From: Umbilicaria muhlenbergii
Taxonomy: Eukaryota > Ascomycota > Lecanoromycetes > Umbilicariales > Umbilicariaceae
Reading direction: 5' to 3'
Assembly: GCA_000611775.1 (NCBI GenBank)
Contig: KK106983.1
Span: forward strand, 5,399,818-5,463,817
Length of the DNA stretch: 64,000 nucleotides
Below are positions 11,678 through 23,460 of this stretch, one piece after another (position 1 is the stretch's first letter; every line of letters starts with the position of its first letter). Position numbers and translations under genes: made by a program. Below the pieces are notes generated by a model, which was not told the DNA's origin, made no database searches, and worked only from the letters and a program-made list of their open reading frames with translations.

Positions 11678-12644
11678 TTTGGATTCGTGTGGACAGTCTG
11701 AGTGAGTGACGAACACAGCTCAGTATCCTTGTGGAACACAGCAGAAGAGTTGTAGTAGAACACCAGTATAGATGATGGTAAGTAGATAAAGGGGTAATAG
11801 TATAGAGTTAGTGTTGGGATATCAGCACCAGTCTGAAGCTTTCTACAGAACCATAAATGTAGTCTTGACAATGTGTGAAAAGAAAAGTTCGAGGACAGGT
11901 CAAAGATTATCAATGTTTTATAGACAAATGGAAACACATATGAAACAAAACTGCAAGCAGTGAATGCTTTCAATAATCCATATACACAGATGCAGGCAAC
12001 CATGTGATGAATAGCAATAGGCAGCTTGGATCCCGCAAAATGTAACCAAAGGAAGGCTGATGCCTGAAACTACCTCACCGTATCAACATGATGGTCCTCA
12101 TCACGTTGAACAGAAAGTGTAAATTCATCTCGTGGGCGGATAGGTGCCGTCGTATATTTAGAACCTCCCTCAGCCTACGACAGAACTTTTCAGACACTGT
12201 AGCAGCTGGTCATTTGAAGAGTCCTTCGACATGTTTTGCTGCAACAAAGCTGCACATAGAAGAAACGGAGGATCCCTGAAGTGTGACATGATCATGGTTA
12301 CATTGTGACTAGGCATCGTCCGCGGCTGGTGTGATGGCCCACTGGTGAGACTGAGTACGGAATAAACCGCAATTCACTTAGTGACTCGGATCATTTTTGA
12401 CAGCCCTAGCGATAATCAGCACAACAGTGTAATGGCAATAGACACAGTCAAAGAGAGTTTGTTATAGCATAGCATGAACAGTGTCCAACTTTGCAGATTG
12501 TGATGCAGACCGAATCTGCGGTCGTTGGTTGAGCTGCGTAGTATCAAATTGCTGAGTGAATCCAAGCCCTGCGGCTTCAGCTCAAGCGAGTGGTTAGATT
12601 GCAGATAGGATTTTATATTTGACAAGACTCGTTTCTCCAACAAT
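11678..12644. other. Intergenic, no gene seen
   Basis: 5' flank of the F-box-like gene up to the tRNA-like locus. AT-richer than its neighbours; only short unsupported frames. Confidence 0.5.
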
Positions 12645-12835
12645 TCTTCCTTGGTCTAGTGGTCATGATTTCCGCGTATGTCTGCCCGTCTATTGTAGCT
12701 CCATCGCCCAGTGCTTACAATGTCACAGTTGTCATTAAACCGACAAGCCGCGGGAGAGTAAGCGCTTCGCTTTCCAATTCAAGACAATCGAATTCTAACA
12801 GTCGCACAGCCGGGGTTCGATTCCCCGAGGGAGAG
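12645..12835 (+). tRNA. tRNA-like locus with two internal insertions (pseudo-tRNA or odd Pol III gene)
   Basis: Acceptor arms TCTTCCT (12645-12651) and AGGGAGA (12828-12834, then G) can pair over all seven positions with one G-T. A perfect box A (TGGTCTAGTGG, 12652-12662) and a perfect box B (GGTTCGATTCC) are present, the latter inside a good T arm CGGGG-TTCGATT-CCCCG. A T5 run follows at 12847. The middle is abnormal: TTCCGC and GCGGGAG, which could be an anticodon stem, are 73 nt apart, and a further roughly 50 nt separates GCGGGAGA from the T arm. One ordinary tRNA intron cannot explain both. No anticodon is assigned. It may be a decayed tRNA or a tRNA-derived Pol III transcript. Confidence 0.4.
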
Positions 12836-13180
12836 TTTCAATTATGTTTTTGCGCTTTTTCTGGGCCTTGTAGTAACCACTTCACTCAAGAAAGCATGTT
12901 TCGTTTTTGAACATCTGTGAATAATATTTCTCGAGGTTCGCTTGTAACGAAGCATCTGTGACCACTGTTCCGCAAGCCCTAATGACAGTGAACCTAGTAT
13001 CTGTGTATGGTAGACGTTTGATATGGCATCTAAGTCGGAAGAGAGATATCGTGCAAGAATATGTTCTCCACACATGTCTTATGAGGTCTAACTCATTGCA
13101 ATAAAAAAGGGCTTCGTCTTGTGTTTGTACAATTGGGGATCATCAAGTGTTCGCTTTCCATTTCCCAATGTCCGCAGAAC
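12836..13180. other. Intergenic, no gene seen
   Basis: 3' flank of the tRNA-like locus, starting with T runs that could stop Pol III, then the 3' flank of the minus-strand AT-hook gene. Confidence 0.5.
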
Positions 13181-15594
13181 TCAAGCCCTAGCATTCAACG
13201 CCGAAACCGCCCTCTCGAGATACACATTGAAACCCTTGACCCGATCCAATAAACCAGGACCTTTTGCCGAGCTGACGGTGGCCGCTATACCTTGCATTAG
13301 AACCTCTAAGCCATCCCCACCCCTGTCACGGTCATCGGAGTCGTTGCCCTGCTGTGCCCGACCACGCTGCACCGCCAATTCGACATCATGGAACATCGTG
13401 TGCAGGTCGTTGTCCTCCTGCGCGGCCTTAGATGCCTTTGTGTGGGATCTTCTGACTTCGTCGGTCCGGAGAGCTATCTTCTCCCGCTCACGCCGAATAC
13501 TCAAAAGCTCTTCTCGTAAAGCTATCTTCTCTTTATTGGCATGCTTGAGCCGTGTAGACAGCGCAAAGTTATTGTCCAAGGCCTCTGTCTGTTTCTTGTC
13601 AGCAAGCGTATCTCATAGAGGCAACCCCAACTTACCATCTGAAACAACCTCCCATCCAGTTCATCCCCAAACATCTCCACCACCTTCCTCTTCCTTTTCC
13701 ACTCCCCTTTCCGCCCTTCGTGCCCTTCATTCTGCGCACCTCGCTGTAACGTATCCATGGATTTGGCAATCATTTCCCTACAGATCTGACTCAGAACGTC
13801 TATCGCGTTGACACCACTCTTTTTCAGAAAAGGAGCTGGGCCAGCAAGAATGTCCTGGCCATCATCCTCAAACACTAGCGATCGAAGGCGGGATAAGCGG
13901 TGGACTGTAATGGGTATGGATTCCTTATGTGCACGTGCCTTTCTTGTAGCAGTCTCGCTGTTGTCAGAACTGGCGCGAGAATGTCTGGGCTTGTTGGTGG
14001 GTTTTTTAATTGGAGCTTGGCTTCCGTGAGTCGGCTGCGTTTCTTCGATGACCTCCGATGACGCATCAGATTTCCTTGGTTTACCTCGTGGCCTACCTTT
14101 AGCCAAATCTGTAGTGGTCTCCGGATGCTCAGCTTCCTCGTCTTCATCCTCCTCCACGACTGGCAGTGACCTCCTAGGCCGACCTCGGGGCTTGTTCTTA
14201 GCTAACTCCGTAGCGGCGTCCTGATGCTCAGCTTCCTCGTCTTGATCTCCTTCGACTTCTAACAGTGACTTCCTAGGTCGACCTCGGGGCTTGCTTTTAG
14301 CTAGCTCGGTAGTGCTTTGCGAATGCACATCTTCCTCCACGACTGGTAGTGACCTCCTAGGTCGAACTTGAGGTTTGCTCTTGACTAAATCTGTAGTGCT
14401 CTCCAGATGTTCAGCATCGCTCTCTACGAGTGGCAATGACTTTCTTGGTCGACCTCGCATTTTGTTCTTAGGTAACTCAGCGGCATTTCCCTGGTGGTCG
14501 ACTTCTTCCTCTTGGGATTCTTCAACGGCTGGCAATGACTTCCTCGGTCGACCTTGGCCTCGAGCGGCCCTGTCTTCAGGAGCAACCTGGTCCTCTGCCA
14601 CGTCCTTTCCTGTACTACTTGATGGCTCAATCGCAGGCGACTCTTCTTGTGCTGTCACAATCGACTTCCTCCGTCTCTTTGGGAGCACACCAATCGACTT
14701 TCGCTTCTTCCGTATGGGCTTTGAGTCTAAAGCTTGCCCCTGTGAGGTCGACGATGCCTCCTGTGCCTGAGCGATCTCACTCGAGATCGAGGATGGTGCT
14801 TGCGCTGTGATTGCGAACTCCGAAGTCGCCTCTTGATTGCCACTATTGGACACCGCTTGCTTGAGAAAAGACTTTGTTCGCTTCCTGGAGGATACCTGTC
14901 CTATCGATTTACGTTTCTTCCGCTTCTTTTCTCCAGATCCTTGCAAATTCTTGCGCGCACTTAGAGCATCTGCCTCACCTATGTCATCTTGTTCTGTAGC
15001 CGGTGCCTTGGCTTGGGCAGTGGACGTAGTAGGGTGAGGCTGAGGAAGCGGAGGTAGATTTGGTATGGCGAAAGCTAGAAACGTCAGGAAAGCTCAAAAC
15101 AACATTGATGTGATAAGTATCACCGAGCTTCCTCTTTTTCGTAACGCCCCCTTGCTCATCACGCTGACTTGGTTGTGAACTGGGCAACTGCTCGTCAACC
15201 TCATTCCTCGGTATGTCATACGGTGAAGGTCGCTCTGGTAGTCGGTTGCGTGACGTCCCCGGGGTGCGTATGGGCGAGAGTTGCTGAGTTTTCTGCTCAG
15301 TGGGTCTAGGAGTTTCTCGTAATGTACCCGGGGTCCGCCTAGAGGAAGGGCGCGGTTGTAGTCGCTGCGTAGATTTTGGTGTCTTGCGTGACGATCTTTG
15401 GGGAGCGAGCTCTCGCTGGGGTGTCCTCCGAGATCGTCCAGATCGCTGAGGTCGTAGCGGCGCATTCGATACGCCAGGAAGTGCGAGATTGAAACTGATG
15501 TCTTGGACTTGTCGTGTACTGGGCTTAAATCAGTAGATGGTACTGTTGATTGGTTTGGGGCACTTGAAGCTTACCCTGCTCCGCGCTGGCGCAT
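13181..15594 (-). CDS. AT-hook protein, probable inner kinetochore AME1/CENP-U
   Basis: Four exons: 15594-15575 (20 nt), 15518-15124, 15074-13636 and 13588-13181; 753 residues, all joins in frame. The first exon is short (MRQRGAG). The N-terminal third is basic and contains ERPSPYDIPRNEVDEQLPS. The centre has basic KKRKKRKS stretches and six tandem units of about 33 residues around GRPRKSLP, the core of AT-hooks that bind A/T-rich minor grooves. The last 200 residues (SGVNAIDVLSQICREMI, then a long coiled coil and LLDRVKGFNVYLERAVSAL) resemble the CENP-U/Mis17/Ame1 domain of the COMA complex at centromeres. That assignment is from memory of the family and is tentative; an AT-hook coiled-coil nuclear protein is the safe reading. 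Confidence 0.6.
14055..14560 (-). repeat. Tandem AT-hook coding repeat, about 6 units
   Basis: Inside the large exon of the AT-hook gene, units of roughly 95-105 bp each encode (R)GRPRKSLPxVE followed by an acidic spacer ending with LAKxKP. Copies differ mostly by substitutions and by spacer length; the fifth unit ends RGKPRKSDASS. Copy number could vary between strains. Confidence 0.75.
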
Positions 15595-15899
15595 TAAGAA
15601 GCGCTCTTCGCGGTCTGGATATTTTCAGCATTCTGCCACAGTTCTAGATATATTGAAACTTACTGGAAGCCATTGTTGCTTTGTGGGAGGCTTTACACCT
15701 AGATACACACGCTGTCGTCGCGTTAAAGTTCGGGGAGACGTGATGTTTCGACGCGGGGCAGGGATCTGACCACTAGCGAACGTAGGGCTACGGCGGACTA
15801 CATTGAGCAGTGGAGCAATCGATCCCGCAGCATCATCGCGGTCTCATACAATAGCTGCACGCACGCATCCGACCCTGTATCTGCCTACTCTAACTGCCA
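15595..15899. other. Divergent promoter, AT-hook gene / Emi1-like gene
   Basis: About 300 bp between two divergent start codons. No clear regulatory motif beyond ordinary promoter-like sequence. Confidence 0.4.
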
Positions 15900-17057
15900 A
15901 TGGGCTGGTTTTGGGGCTCGGGCAAGAATGGCAGCTCGAAGGATAACAGCGGTGACCCTTTACGGGATCTAGATCCCAGCCTACGAGAATTCCTCGAAAA
16001 AGAATCACCGGTGAAATACCAGACCTCGAAACCCCCTCCATCACCTTCCTCAGCTCAAGAACCCTCGCAACAACCAGACAAATTTGCCAAATCCACCTCC
16101 TCCAAGTTCGCTGAACCCACAGAAGCCTCCGCCTCCTCTACCACAACCACCACCCCCACCGCCCCTGCCGCATCCCTCTACCCCGATGGCCGCTACGCCC
16201 ACCTTTGGTCGACGTACCGCCCTCGAAGCGAAATCGAAAGCGCCTCAAGAAGCGACCAAGAGAAACTCGCAGACGTCCTGGAAGGCTACAAAGAGCGCAA
16301 AGCGCAGATCGGGCGGGCCGCGCTCGAGAACTGCGCTATAGAGCAATTGGCCGTGAGCGACTGTTTCCGCAACGGCGGGTGGTCGAGCAGGCTCACCATG
16401 TGCCGGGCGGAGAACAAGCAATTAGAGAGGTGTTACATGATGCAAGCAGTAGGCCACACTCCACCCCGCAACCACCCAATCAGGGCAAACAAAGTGGTTC
16501 TTGAGCAGGTGGATGAGGTCACGAGTAGCTGATGCAGTCTTGTCGCAATTGAGCAGAGATTCCTCAAAGCCCTCGGCTACCTCTCGACCTACGACCGCCC
16601 GCCCGAACTCGACGAGAGAATCCAAATGCACGCCGATACCCTCTACCACCGCATGCTGGACCAAGAACGCGCCATCGAGGAAGCCAAAGCGGCTGGCAAA
16701 CCCATCCCGGAATTCCCACCCATCGTCGCATCCCTTCCTTCCACCCCTCTCCACCCCTCTGCCCAAGCTTCCACATCGTCAGATGCTGCGGCACCCTCAT
16801 CGCCTCAGCAGGCAGATCCAACACCCGCTCAGTTCTCTCCTAAAGTGCAAGCACAGCTCGCTAAGCGGATGAAGGGACTTTCGCCTGCGGAGCGGGAATT
16901 GGAAGAGAAGGCGATAGCGATGGAGATTGCGGCGGGGCAGGTCTTGGGGAGGCAGATTGACCAGCTGTATGAAGAGCAGGGGAAAGCGAAGAGGGAGAGG
17001 AAGGCGAGGGGGCAGGAGACCTTCGCGGACAAGGTTAGTGGATTGTTTGGATGGTGA
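15900..17057 (+). CDS. Twin Cx9C (CHCH-type) protein, Emi1-like
   Basis: Two exons: 15900-16448 and 16557-17057; 349 residues with a 108-nt intron (phase 0). It starts MGWFWGSGKNG. Residues about 140-180 hold two Cx9C pairs: C-AIEQLAVSD-C and C-RAENKQLER-C, the fold imported into the mitochondrial intermembrane space by Mia40 oxidation. The family resembles yeast Emi1 (early meiotic induction), but fungal members are longer. After the motif comes the conserved RFLKALGYLSTYDRPPELDE segment, which fixes the second exon frame. The C-terminal third is a charged helix. The N-terminal 100 residues are Ser/Pro-rich. The role is inferred only by family; the twin Cx9C motif is clear. Convergent with the AP180 gene. 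Confidence 0.75.
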
Positions 17058-17283
17058 GCAATTCATCACGATGAGATACTCGATGCGTTGGGAGGAGTTG
17101 GTGGAGTGTCAGCGTCTGCGCGCTGGGTTGGACAGGCGGACGGATATCTTATTCTCGCTCTAAATTAGTTTCGGTTACTATGCTATGTATCCTGCAGCAT
17201 ACAAGCCCGCAAGCTCTCGTGAAAATATGGACACCCAAACGCCGATCCCATGCACAGTCAATGTATTCCGTTCCCAATTCGCC

Positions 17284-19550
17284 TCACAGCCAAGGCTGCT
17301 GTTGCGTCTGCTGCTGCTGGCCCGGTCTCGGGAACACAGGCACCGTATCTAGTTGCTCCAAACCGCCTATCGTGGCTTGTTGGGATTGCTGCCATCCTTG
17401 GCCTGTTGGTTGGTTGATGAACATACTTTGCCGGAATGGATTCGTGCTGCCCGTAGGATTTGGAGCCAGATTGGGGGCTGGAGGTTGCGCAGCCTGGGGT
17501 GGTGAGACATTCCGCGCGAATGGGTTCGTGCCTGTTCGCATCGACTGCAGAGGCTGTGCTAGTGGCGATTGAGCGGCTTGTATGGGAGGTGGCGATGAGA
17601 AGGGACTACTTTGTCCAGTAAACGACGTCGGTTGAGTCTGGCCGGCGAATTGGGCAGAAATGCTTTTGGCGAACGGGTTGGTAGATTGTCGGGTGCTGTG
17701 AGATTGGACCGGTGAGCCACCGGTGAATGATGATGAGTTTGGTGCTCCGGTAGCCAACATTGATTGTCTGAACGGGTTGGTAGTTTGCGATTGCTGTCCT
17801 GTGCTGGGTGACTGTTGCTGCTGAGGAAGGCTCGCCGGAAGTTCTTGTGCTTGCTGTCCTGTGCTGAATGATTGCTGCTGCTTGGGAAAGCTCGCTGGAA
17901 GTTCTTGTGGTATGCTCGACAGTGGTGCTTGTTGACTGCTAAACTGCTGCTGCGGCTGTTGGCTATAACCACCGAAGCCTGCCCCGGTGAAGTCCGGTTG
18001 CATGGGCTGCTGCGATCGCTGAGGCTGTATCTGACCAAATGGATTGCTGTTTCCAAAGTTGCCATTGTATTGCTGCTGCGGCTGCGTTGATTGAGAAACA
18101 AACCCTTGTTGCTGTGGGGGGGCGAAACTTTGCTGATACGGGAAATTAGACTGCGGCTGAAACTGCGACGATTGTTGAAAGCTGGGCATCTGCTGCTGCG
18201 AAGGCTGCGCGGCCATAGGCTGCTGGTTGTCCTCAATGGATGCGAAAAAGTCAATCAAGTCCGGTGCTGGCCCTCTCGGCGGCTGCTGGGTTGGTGCGGT
18301 CTGCGCTGGCTTGGGTTCCGGAAAGCTTCGACTAGCAGAACCCTTGTCATGAGTAGATTTCTTCGAGCCATCTGTGGTCTCTTTCGCTCCATTGCTGTTC
18401 GGCTTACGGCCCTTCTTGGCATCCTGCTGTGCTAGATACTGCCGTCTGTTGATCTCAAAGTCCGGATCATTGAGGTACTCCTCTAGGGATGTCGTTAGGC
18501 TTGTGGGAGCATGCTTGAGCTTCGGTATCTCTAATCGAGTAGAACTTTCGTACTGCCTCGCAAGACTGAGGAACTCGACGACTTGGTTCGTCTGCTTGCT
18601 GAAAACCTTGTAAATTGCCAGCGCTCGCTCGGCGTCATATTTCGACATCTCAAAGTAATGTTCTGCATAAGAACATCAGCAGGAGTCACAGAGAGGAGCC
18701 TCAAGAGACATAGCCCACCCAGAACGTTTATTGTGCCTTCATTCATGACGTGGTACAAAACTAGTAGGTCCATGGTCAACAGTCGAAAAGCTGTTAGGGA
18801 AATCTCGTTCTCGGGCTCTGCGCTAAGAAGCTGTAAATCGCCCATCAGCATGCCTTCAATCTGTGCCGGATATTCTGGTGCGCACATCGCATTTCACCAG
18901 CGCTGCTATTTGTGTTTGTACGATTTCGGTCTCTCTTAATAGGCCTTTGTCGATTGTCTGCCGCTTTAGCCGCCCTTGACCTTCCTTTACCCAGTCGAGC
19001 TTCGTATCGCGGTAGGCCTTCGCTCGCGATAGTATGTATGAGTAATAATGTCTGATGTTGCTCCCTTGTGGCTGGGCTGGTGCGGTATGCTCAGTCAGTA
19101 CGGTGCAAAGTACCCCCCAGAGCATTGATACCCATACGATTCCAACCCAAACGTGGCTAAGCATCTCATAGCTACCTGGACGGTCCGTTGAAGGTAAACT
19201 ACGTACCATCGGAGAAATTGCTCACGGCAAGCTTCGAAGGCGACTCCGCCAAGTATTTCAGTGTTACGTTGGGCTCCCCTTCTCGTACCATGAGGTGGAC
19301 TATGATGAGCGACTTGAAGACGATGGTCCATGTCGAGTCCCGTAATCTGTTCTGTAGCGCTCGAAAGACCTCCGCAACGCCGGCTTCACCGGCGTGCGTC
19401 GCGACGAGGATGTGCTCGACATATTTCGACTTCGGCGCTGCAAGCTGATGGCCTTGAGTCAGCATCTGCCCTAGTTGACAGGGACTCAAATGCTGTCCTA
19501 ACCTTTACTTTTGTTCCGCCCTTGACTGATTTCTCGAAGGAAGTGGACAT
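17284..19550 (-). CDS. AP180/YAP180-type clathrin adaptor (ANTH domain)
   Basis: Five exons: 19550-19503, 19444-19207, 19076-18886, 18830-18719 and 18662-17284; 655 residues, every join in frame. The protein binds PI(4,5)P2 at the plasma membrane through its ANTH domain and recruits clathrin and SNARE cargo during endocytosis. The ANTH domain covers residues 1 to about 280: MSTSFEKSVKGGTKVKLAAP, KSKYVEHILVATH, then NEGTINVLEHYFEMSK. Further on are PDLIDFFA, similar to clathrin-box peptides, and a Gln-rich tail with several NPF tripeptides (NPFGQ, NPFRQ, NPFAKS, NPFARN), the ligand of EH-domain proteins such as Ede1 and Pan1. A block ELPASxPxQQQSxSTGQQ occurs twice in tandem. Introns are 55-130 nt. 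Confidence 0.93.
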
Positions 19551-20804
19551 TGATATTCTACTGGGCGGTGGTCGCTGCCTCGACATGCAACAGGTAAGAG
19601 CTTGTGCGCAGTGGAATGGACCCTATGGCATGAAGTAACTGGACGGCGCAGGAGCTGTGACAAGGCGACTGCAAGATTCACAGGGCCATTCGTGCATGCC
19701 TCATGATGGCATTCTGGTGACCAATCGGTGTGTACGGCAGGCAGTACGTATGATGCTGCCTCCAGGTTACCTGTGCCTGCGCCACGTCCTAAATCTAGTG
19801 TCTTCTAATTCGGCCCTCTCCAGCTTTGTTGGGGAGACGTATCGGGTTTGGAGGTTTGGGATGTATTACACCAGGTCCCAGAGGTTGGTTTTTCTTGTGG
19901 TAGTGTACACTGTCGGCCGCTGAGCGCACTGCTTCACGCTTCGTGACGAAATGAGCGGCCGAACGGTAAATAGGCTATGGCCACTAAACTGGCTCTACAG
20001 ATCTATATAAAATATCTTCATTCCCAAGACGCATCTATCAGGTTGTTGCAATGTTGTTACATCTATTCATCCACCAATCTGTCCCTCAATTGAGCCAGAA
20101 GATAATAAACTGTTGACAGCGCTGGTTGTTGCTCTTCCGCTTGGCAAATCATGAGGCCCCGAATCATCTCTCACGGGGCTCCAGTGCGCCTGCGGATGCT
20201 CCATCTTGCAGTAATGACAATAAGGGCATTGGTTTTGATGAAAACATCCATGAACAATGGATTTGGATTATATACATGACCTCAAGTCCTCAACCTACGT
20301 TGAAAAAGACTCCCCGCCATCCACCTCTAAAGACCGAGTATCCAAAACCCTATAGACACCTTCTAAGTTTGATGATCAGAGATGCCTTCATCGCGTCCGT
20401 TGATGTAACAAGGTGTGTGTGCCGAACGCCTATTTCACGCTTCCTCTCACCCCCAAACAAGCAAGCCACTTGAGCCCGGTGAAGGGAGAGCTTACAAGTC
20501 GAAGGGAGAAGAATGCTGTCATATGGTACACTCTAGGCTTTCATCATCTGCGATCTCTATTAGTGCTAGCTCGAAAGTTCGTGGCAGGGACACTAATGTG
20601 ACTTACTTGTTCAAAACTTGGAAGGATGACGAGAAGAAGAAGAATATTGAAGATCGACATTTCTGATATTCGCCAATATTTTAGCGCGAATACAGGGGTT
20701 GTTGCCCGATCTCTACTCCATAGAGAAACCCAGGTCTATTATTCCAGCAGATTTAAGAGTCGAAAGCATGAAGCAAAGCCAATAGCAGAACACAGCTTTA
20801 TGCC
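19551..20804. other. Intergenic, no gene seen
   Basis: About 1.25 kb between the divergent AP180 gene and the aspartyl-tRNA synthetase gene. It becomes AT-richer toward 20000-20700. Short open frames have no recognisable sequence. Confidence 0.5.
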
Positions 20805-23048
20805 ATGCTGATCAATTCAGCCCCTCGGGCAGTACGAAGCTGGGAACGTGCCCAATCTAGTTATGCCGAGATCTCGAGGTTCATTCGCTCATGCACCAAC
20901 CGGAGTGCTGCAAGCCAATACCAGAGACAAAGTCTAGGATGCCATCTTGTTAGGAGACTAGATTGTTACAGTCGTAGAAGCTTGCATCAAAATACCCGAG
21001 TCGGCCAAGATGCATCTCAATCCGTCCAGCGGCCTGATTTCTTAGAAAGATATAAATATTCACGTACGTTCATCAGCCCCTATCTCTGCTATACGATAAC
21101 AAGATGGACCTGTCAATATTCTGACCCTTATCAGTTGGGTTTCCGGGAGTTACGCATGAGATAAAGGATCTATCCAAGCTGAACTCTCCGGCGGGGAAGA
21201 GCGTGACTCTCCATGGCTACCTAGGTGCACGTGCTGACCTCTCGAAGAATCTGTGCTTTGTACCTCTTCTTGACAAGGAATTGAGGCACAGTGTTCAGAT
21301 AGTCTCTGCCGCGAAGTCTTCCAGCGGAGAAATACGTCCTGCACATGCCACTTTGAAAGTACTTGAACCCAACACTCCTGTCGTTATTCGTGGCTTACTC
21401 AAGCCTCGTATTTCCCCTGCTTCCAAAGACCTTGGGGATGTCAAGAAGATCAAAAGCGTGGAGGTCGAGCTCCTGGAAGTGCAGTGCCTGAACGAGTTTC
21501 CCAAAGACATCATTGCTACCCCTGATACCGTGTTCCCGCTTGAGCAACGCCATCTCCAACTAAGATCAGACAAACAGCTTCGTGATGCTCTCGCTTTTCG
21601 CGCGAGCGCTGCCAACGTATGTAGGGATGAGCTTAGCAACAAGCATGGCTTTCTCGAAGTGGAGACCCCCCTACTATTCAAGTCTACTCCCGAAGGCGCG
21701 AGGGAGTTCATCGTACCCACGCGTCGGAAAGGGCTGGCTTATGCGTTGCCTCAGAGTCCGCAACAGTTCAAGCAAATACTCATGGCCAGTGGTATTCCGA
21801 AGTACTTTCAACTCGCCAAATGTTTCCGTGATGAGGACATGCGGGCGGACAGGCAGCCAGAGTTTACACAGGTTCGCCACCACCTCTTCAGAATCCTAAT
21901 ATTTGTATTTCATAGAGCTAATCTAGCTGTAGCTGGACCTAGAAATGTCTTTCGCTACTGGTGAGAGCGTGATGCATTGCATTGAGAACCTTGTCTTGCG
22001 GCTATGGAAAGATTTGCTACAGATCACGCTTCCGTCTCCGTTTCCGCGAATGACTTATCAAGAAGCAATGAAAAAATACGGTTCTGATAAACCTGATGTT
22101 CGTCTTGGAACGCCAATCTCGAAGGTGGATTACTTGTTACCGGTGGACCTCTTGCAGAAGATTAGCCCTTTAACGGACCCTATCGTTGAGGCGATCATGT
22201 TCCGGATCGATGACGACTATGATCCGTCCGAAACTCGCAAATTCATAAGCAAGTTCATGGACTCACCAGAAGCAACCACGTTCAACGAGAACACTGAGGG
22301 CGGCCCTGGTATCTTCATCTATGATTCAAGGAAGCCTCTCCAAGGGCTTCAACCGTTGGGTTTCGAGGCAGCCGAGACAATTGATGAGCTGTTTGGAGCC
22401 AAGGACGGTGATCTTATTGTTCTTCAAGCGCGAGAAAAGGCCTCATTCAGTGGCGGGTCCACCAAATTAGGGGATCTTAGGCTTGCTCTTCATAGGGAGG
22501 CGGTGAAGCAAGGTTTGATGCAGCCACCTACAGGCTTTGCACCTCTCTGGATTACGGAATTCCCTCTATTTTCGCCATCTAATGCTTCAGAGCCCGGTCA
22601 AGGAGGAAAAGCTGGCCTGGCGTCTACGCATCACCCATTTACATCACCGAAGTCTTCAGATGACGTAGATCTACTTCTCCCGGATCCGTCTCAAGTCATC
22701 GGGGAACACTATGATCTCGTTGTCAACGGGGTGGAGCTAGGCGGTGGCAGTCGCCGCATACATGACGCCAAGGTACAGGAGTTCATCATGAAGGATATAC
22801 TGAAGATGAGTCCTGAGCGACTGACAGAATTTTCTCATCTTCTCGAGGTCCTGCGAGCTGGTTGCCCACCACATGCAGGAATTGCTCTTGGATTTGATAG
22901 GTTGATCACTGTCATGTTGGGAAAGGAGACTGTGAGAGACGTCATTGCTTTCCCTAAGAGCGGAAAGGGGGAGGATCCACTGACTCGAAGCCCCGGAGTG
23001 ATGAGTCAGGAGGTTCTCGAGACCTACCACCTCCGACTCCGCAAATAA
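20805..23048 (+). CDS. MSD1: Aspartyl-tRNA synthetase, mitochondrial (bacterial-type)
   Basis: Three exons: 20805-21063, 21135-21871 and 21933-23048; 703 residues. It charges mitochondrial tRNA-Asp. The first exon encodes an Arg/Ser-rich, acid-poor leader ([19 protein letters not shown]) typical of a mitochondrial presequence. An OB-fold anticodon-binding domain follows ([20 protein letters not shown]). Then come class II motifs: motif 1 [20 protein letters not shown], motif 2 [22 protein letters not shown], whose codons span intron 2, and motif 3 [15 protein letters not shown]. The insertion between motifs 2 and 3 (GAD-like domain) marks the bacterial-type enzyme. Intron 1 carries a CTGAC branch just before its acceptor. 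The synthetase assignment is firm; mitochondrial targeting is inferred from the leader. Confidence 0.93.
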
Positions 23049-23460
23049 GCTTGAGGGACCTTTATATAGACAATGTCTCCACTATGAGCGTAGTTTATAG
23101 GGTACCACACACTTATAATAAACTTATGTCCAATGCTAAATAATAATCACGAGCTTGTATTAAATACTTGAATTAAATTACAAGTGGCAATGACTGGTAA
23201 ATAATGGCTAGCAGTGGTGATTGGTTAGGACTGTCAAGGATGGTTGCCTTAAGGTGATGATAAGCTGATAAGCTGATAAGCTTTCCAGCCTGCGCTCAAC
23301 CTTCCCTCTACAGCGAAGGCCCTGAATCCTTCGAATCCTCCGGAGTTTGACAGCGCCGGTCCCCCTAACGATATTGATAATAGTGTGAGACGCCATGTTT
23401 TCTAGAAAAGACTTGCTGTCCTCGTCATTCTCGGCTAGGTCGCTGAGCCAGCAATAGACA
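23049..23460. other. Intergenic between AspRS and MFS gene
   Basis: Contains the AspRS 3' end (AT-rich) and the MFS transporter promoter, including the GATAAG cluster at 23259-23280. Confidence 0.5.
23259..23280 (+). promoter_or_regulatory. Three tandem GATAAG boxes (GATA-factor sites)
   Basis: GATAAG occurs at 23259-23264, 23267-23272 and 23275-23280, exactly 8 bp apart, about 180-200 bp upstream of the MFS start codon. HGATAR is the binding site of fungal GATA factors such as AreA/NIT2 (nitrogen) and iron regulators. That they act here is inference. Confidence 0.55.

Noticed and set aside
11678-11716. Longer N-terminus for the second F-box-like protein
   Set aside because: Upstream codon is GTG; ATG at 11677 is the first plausible start.
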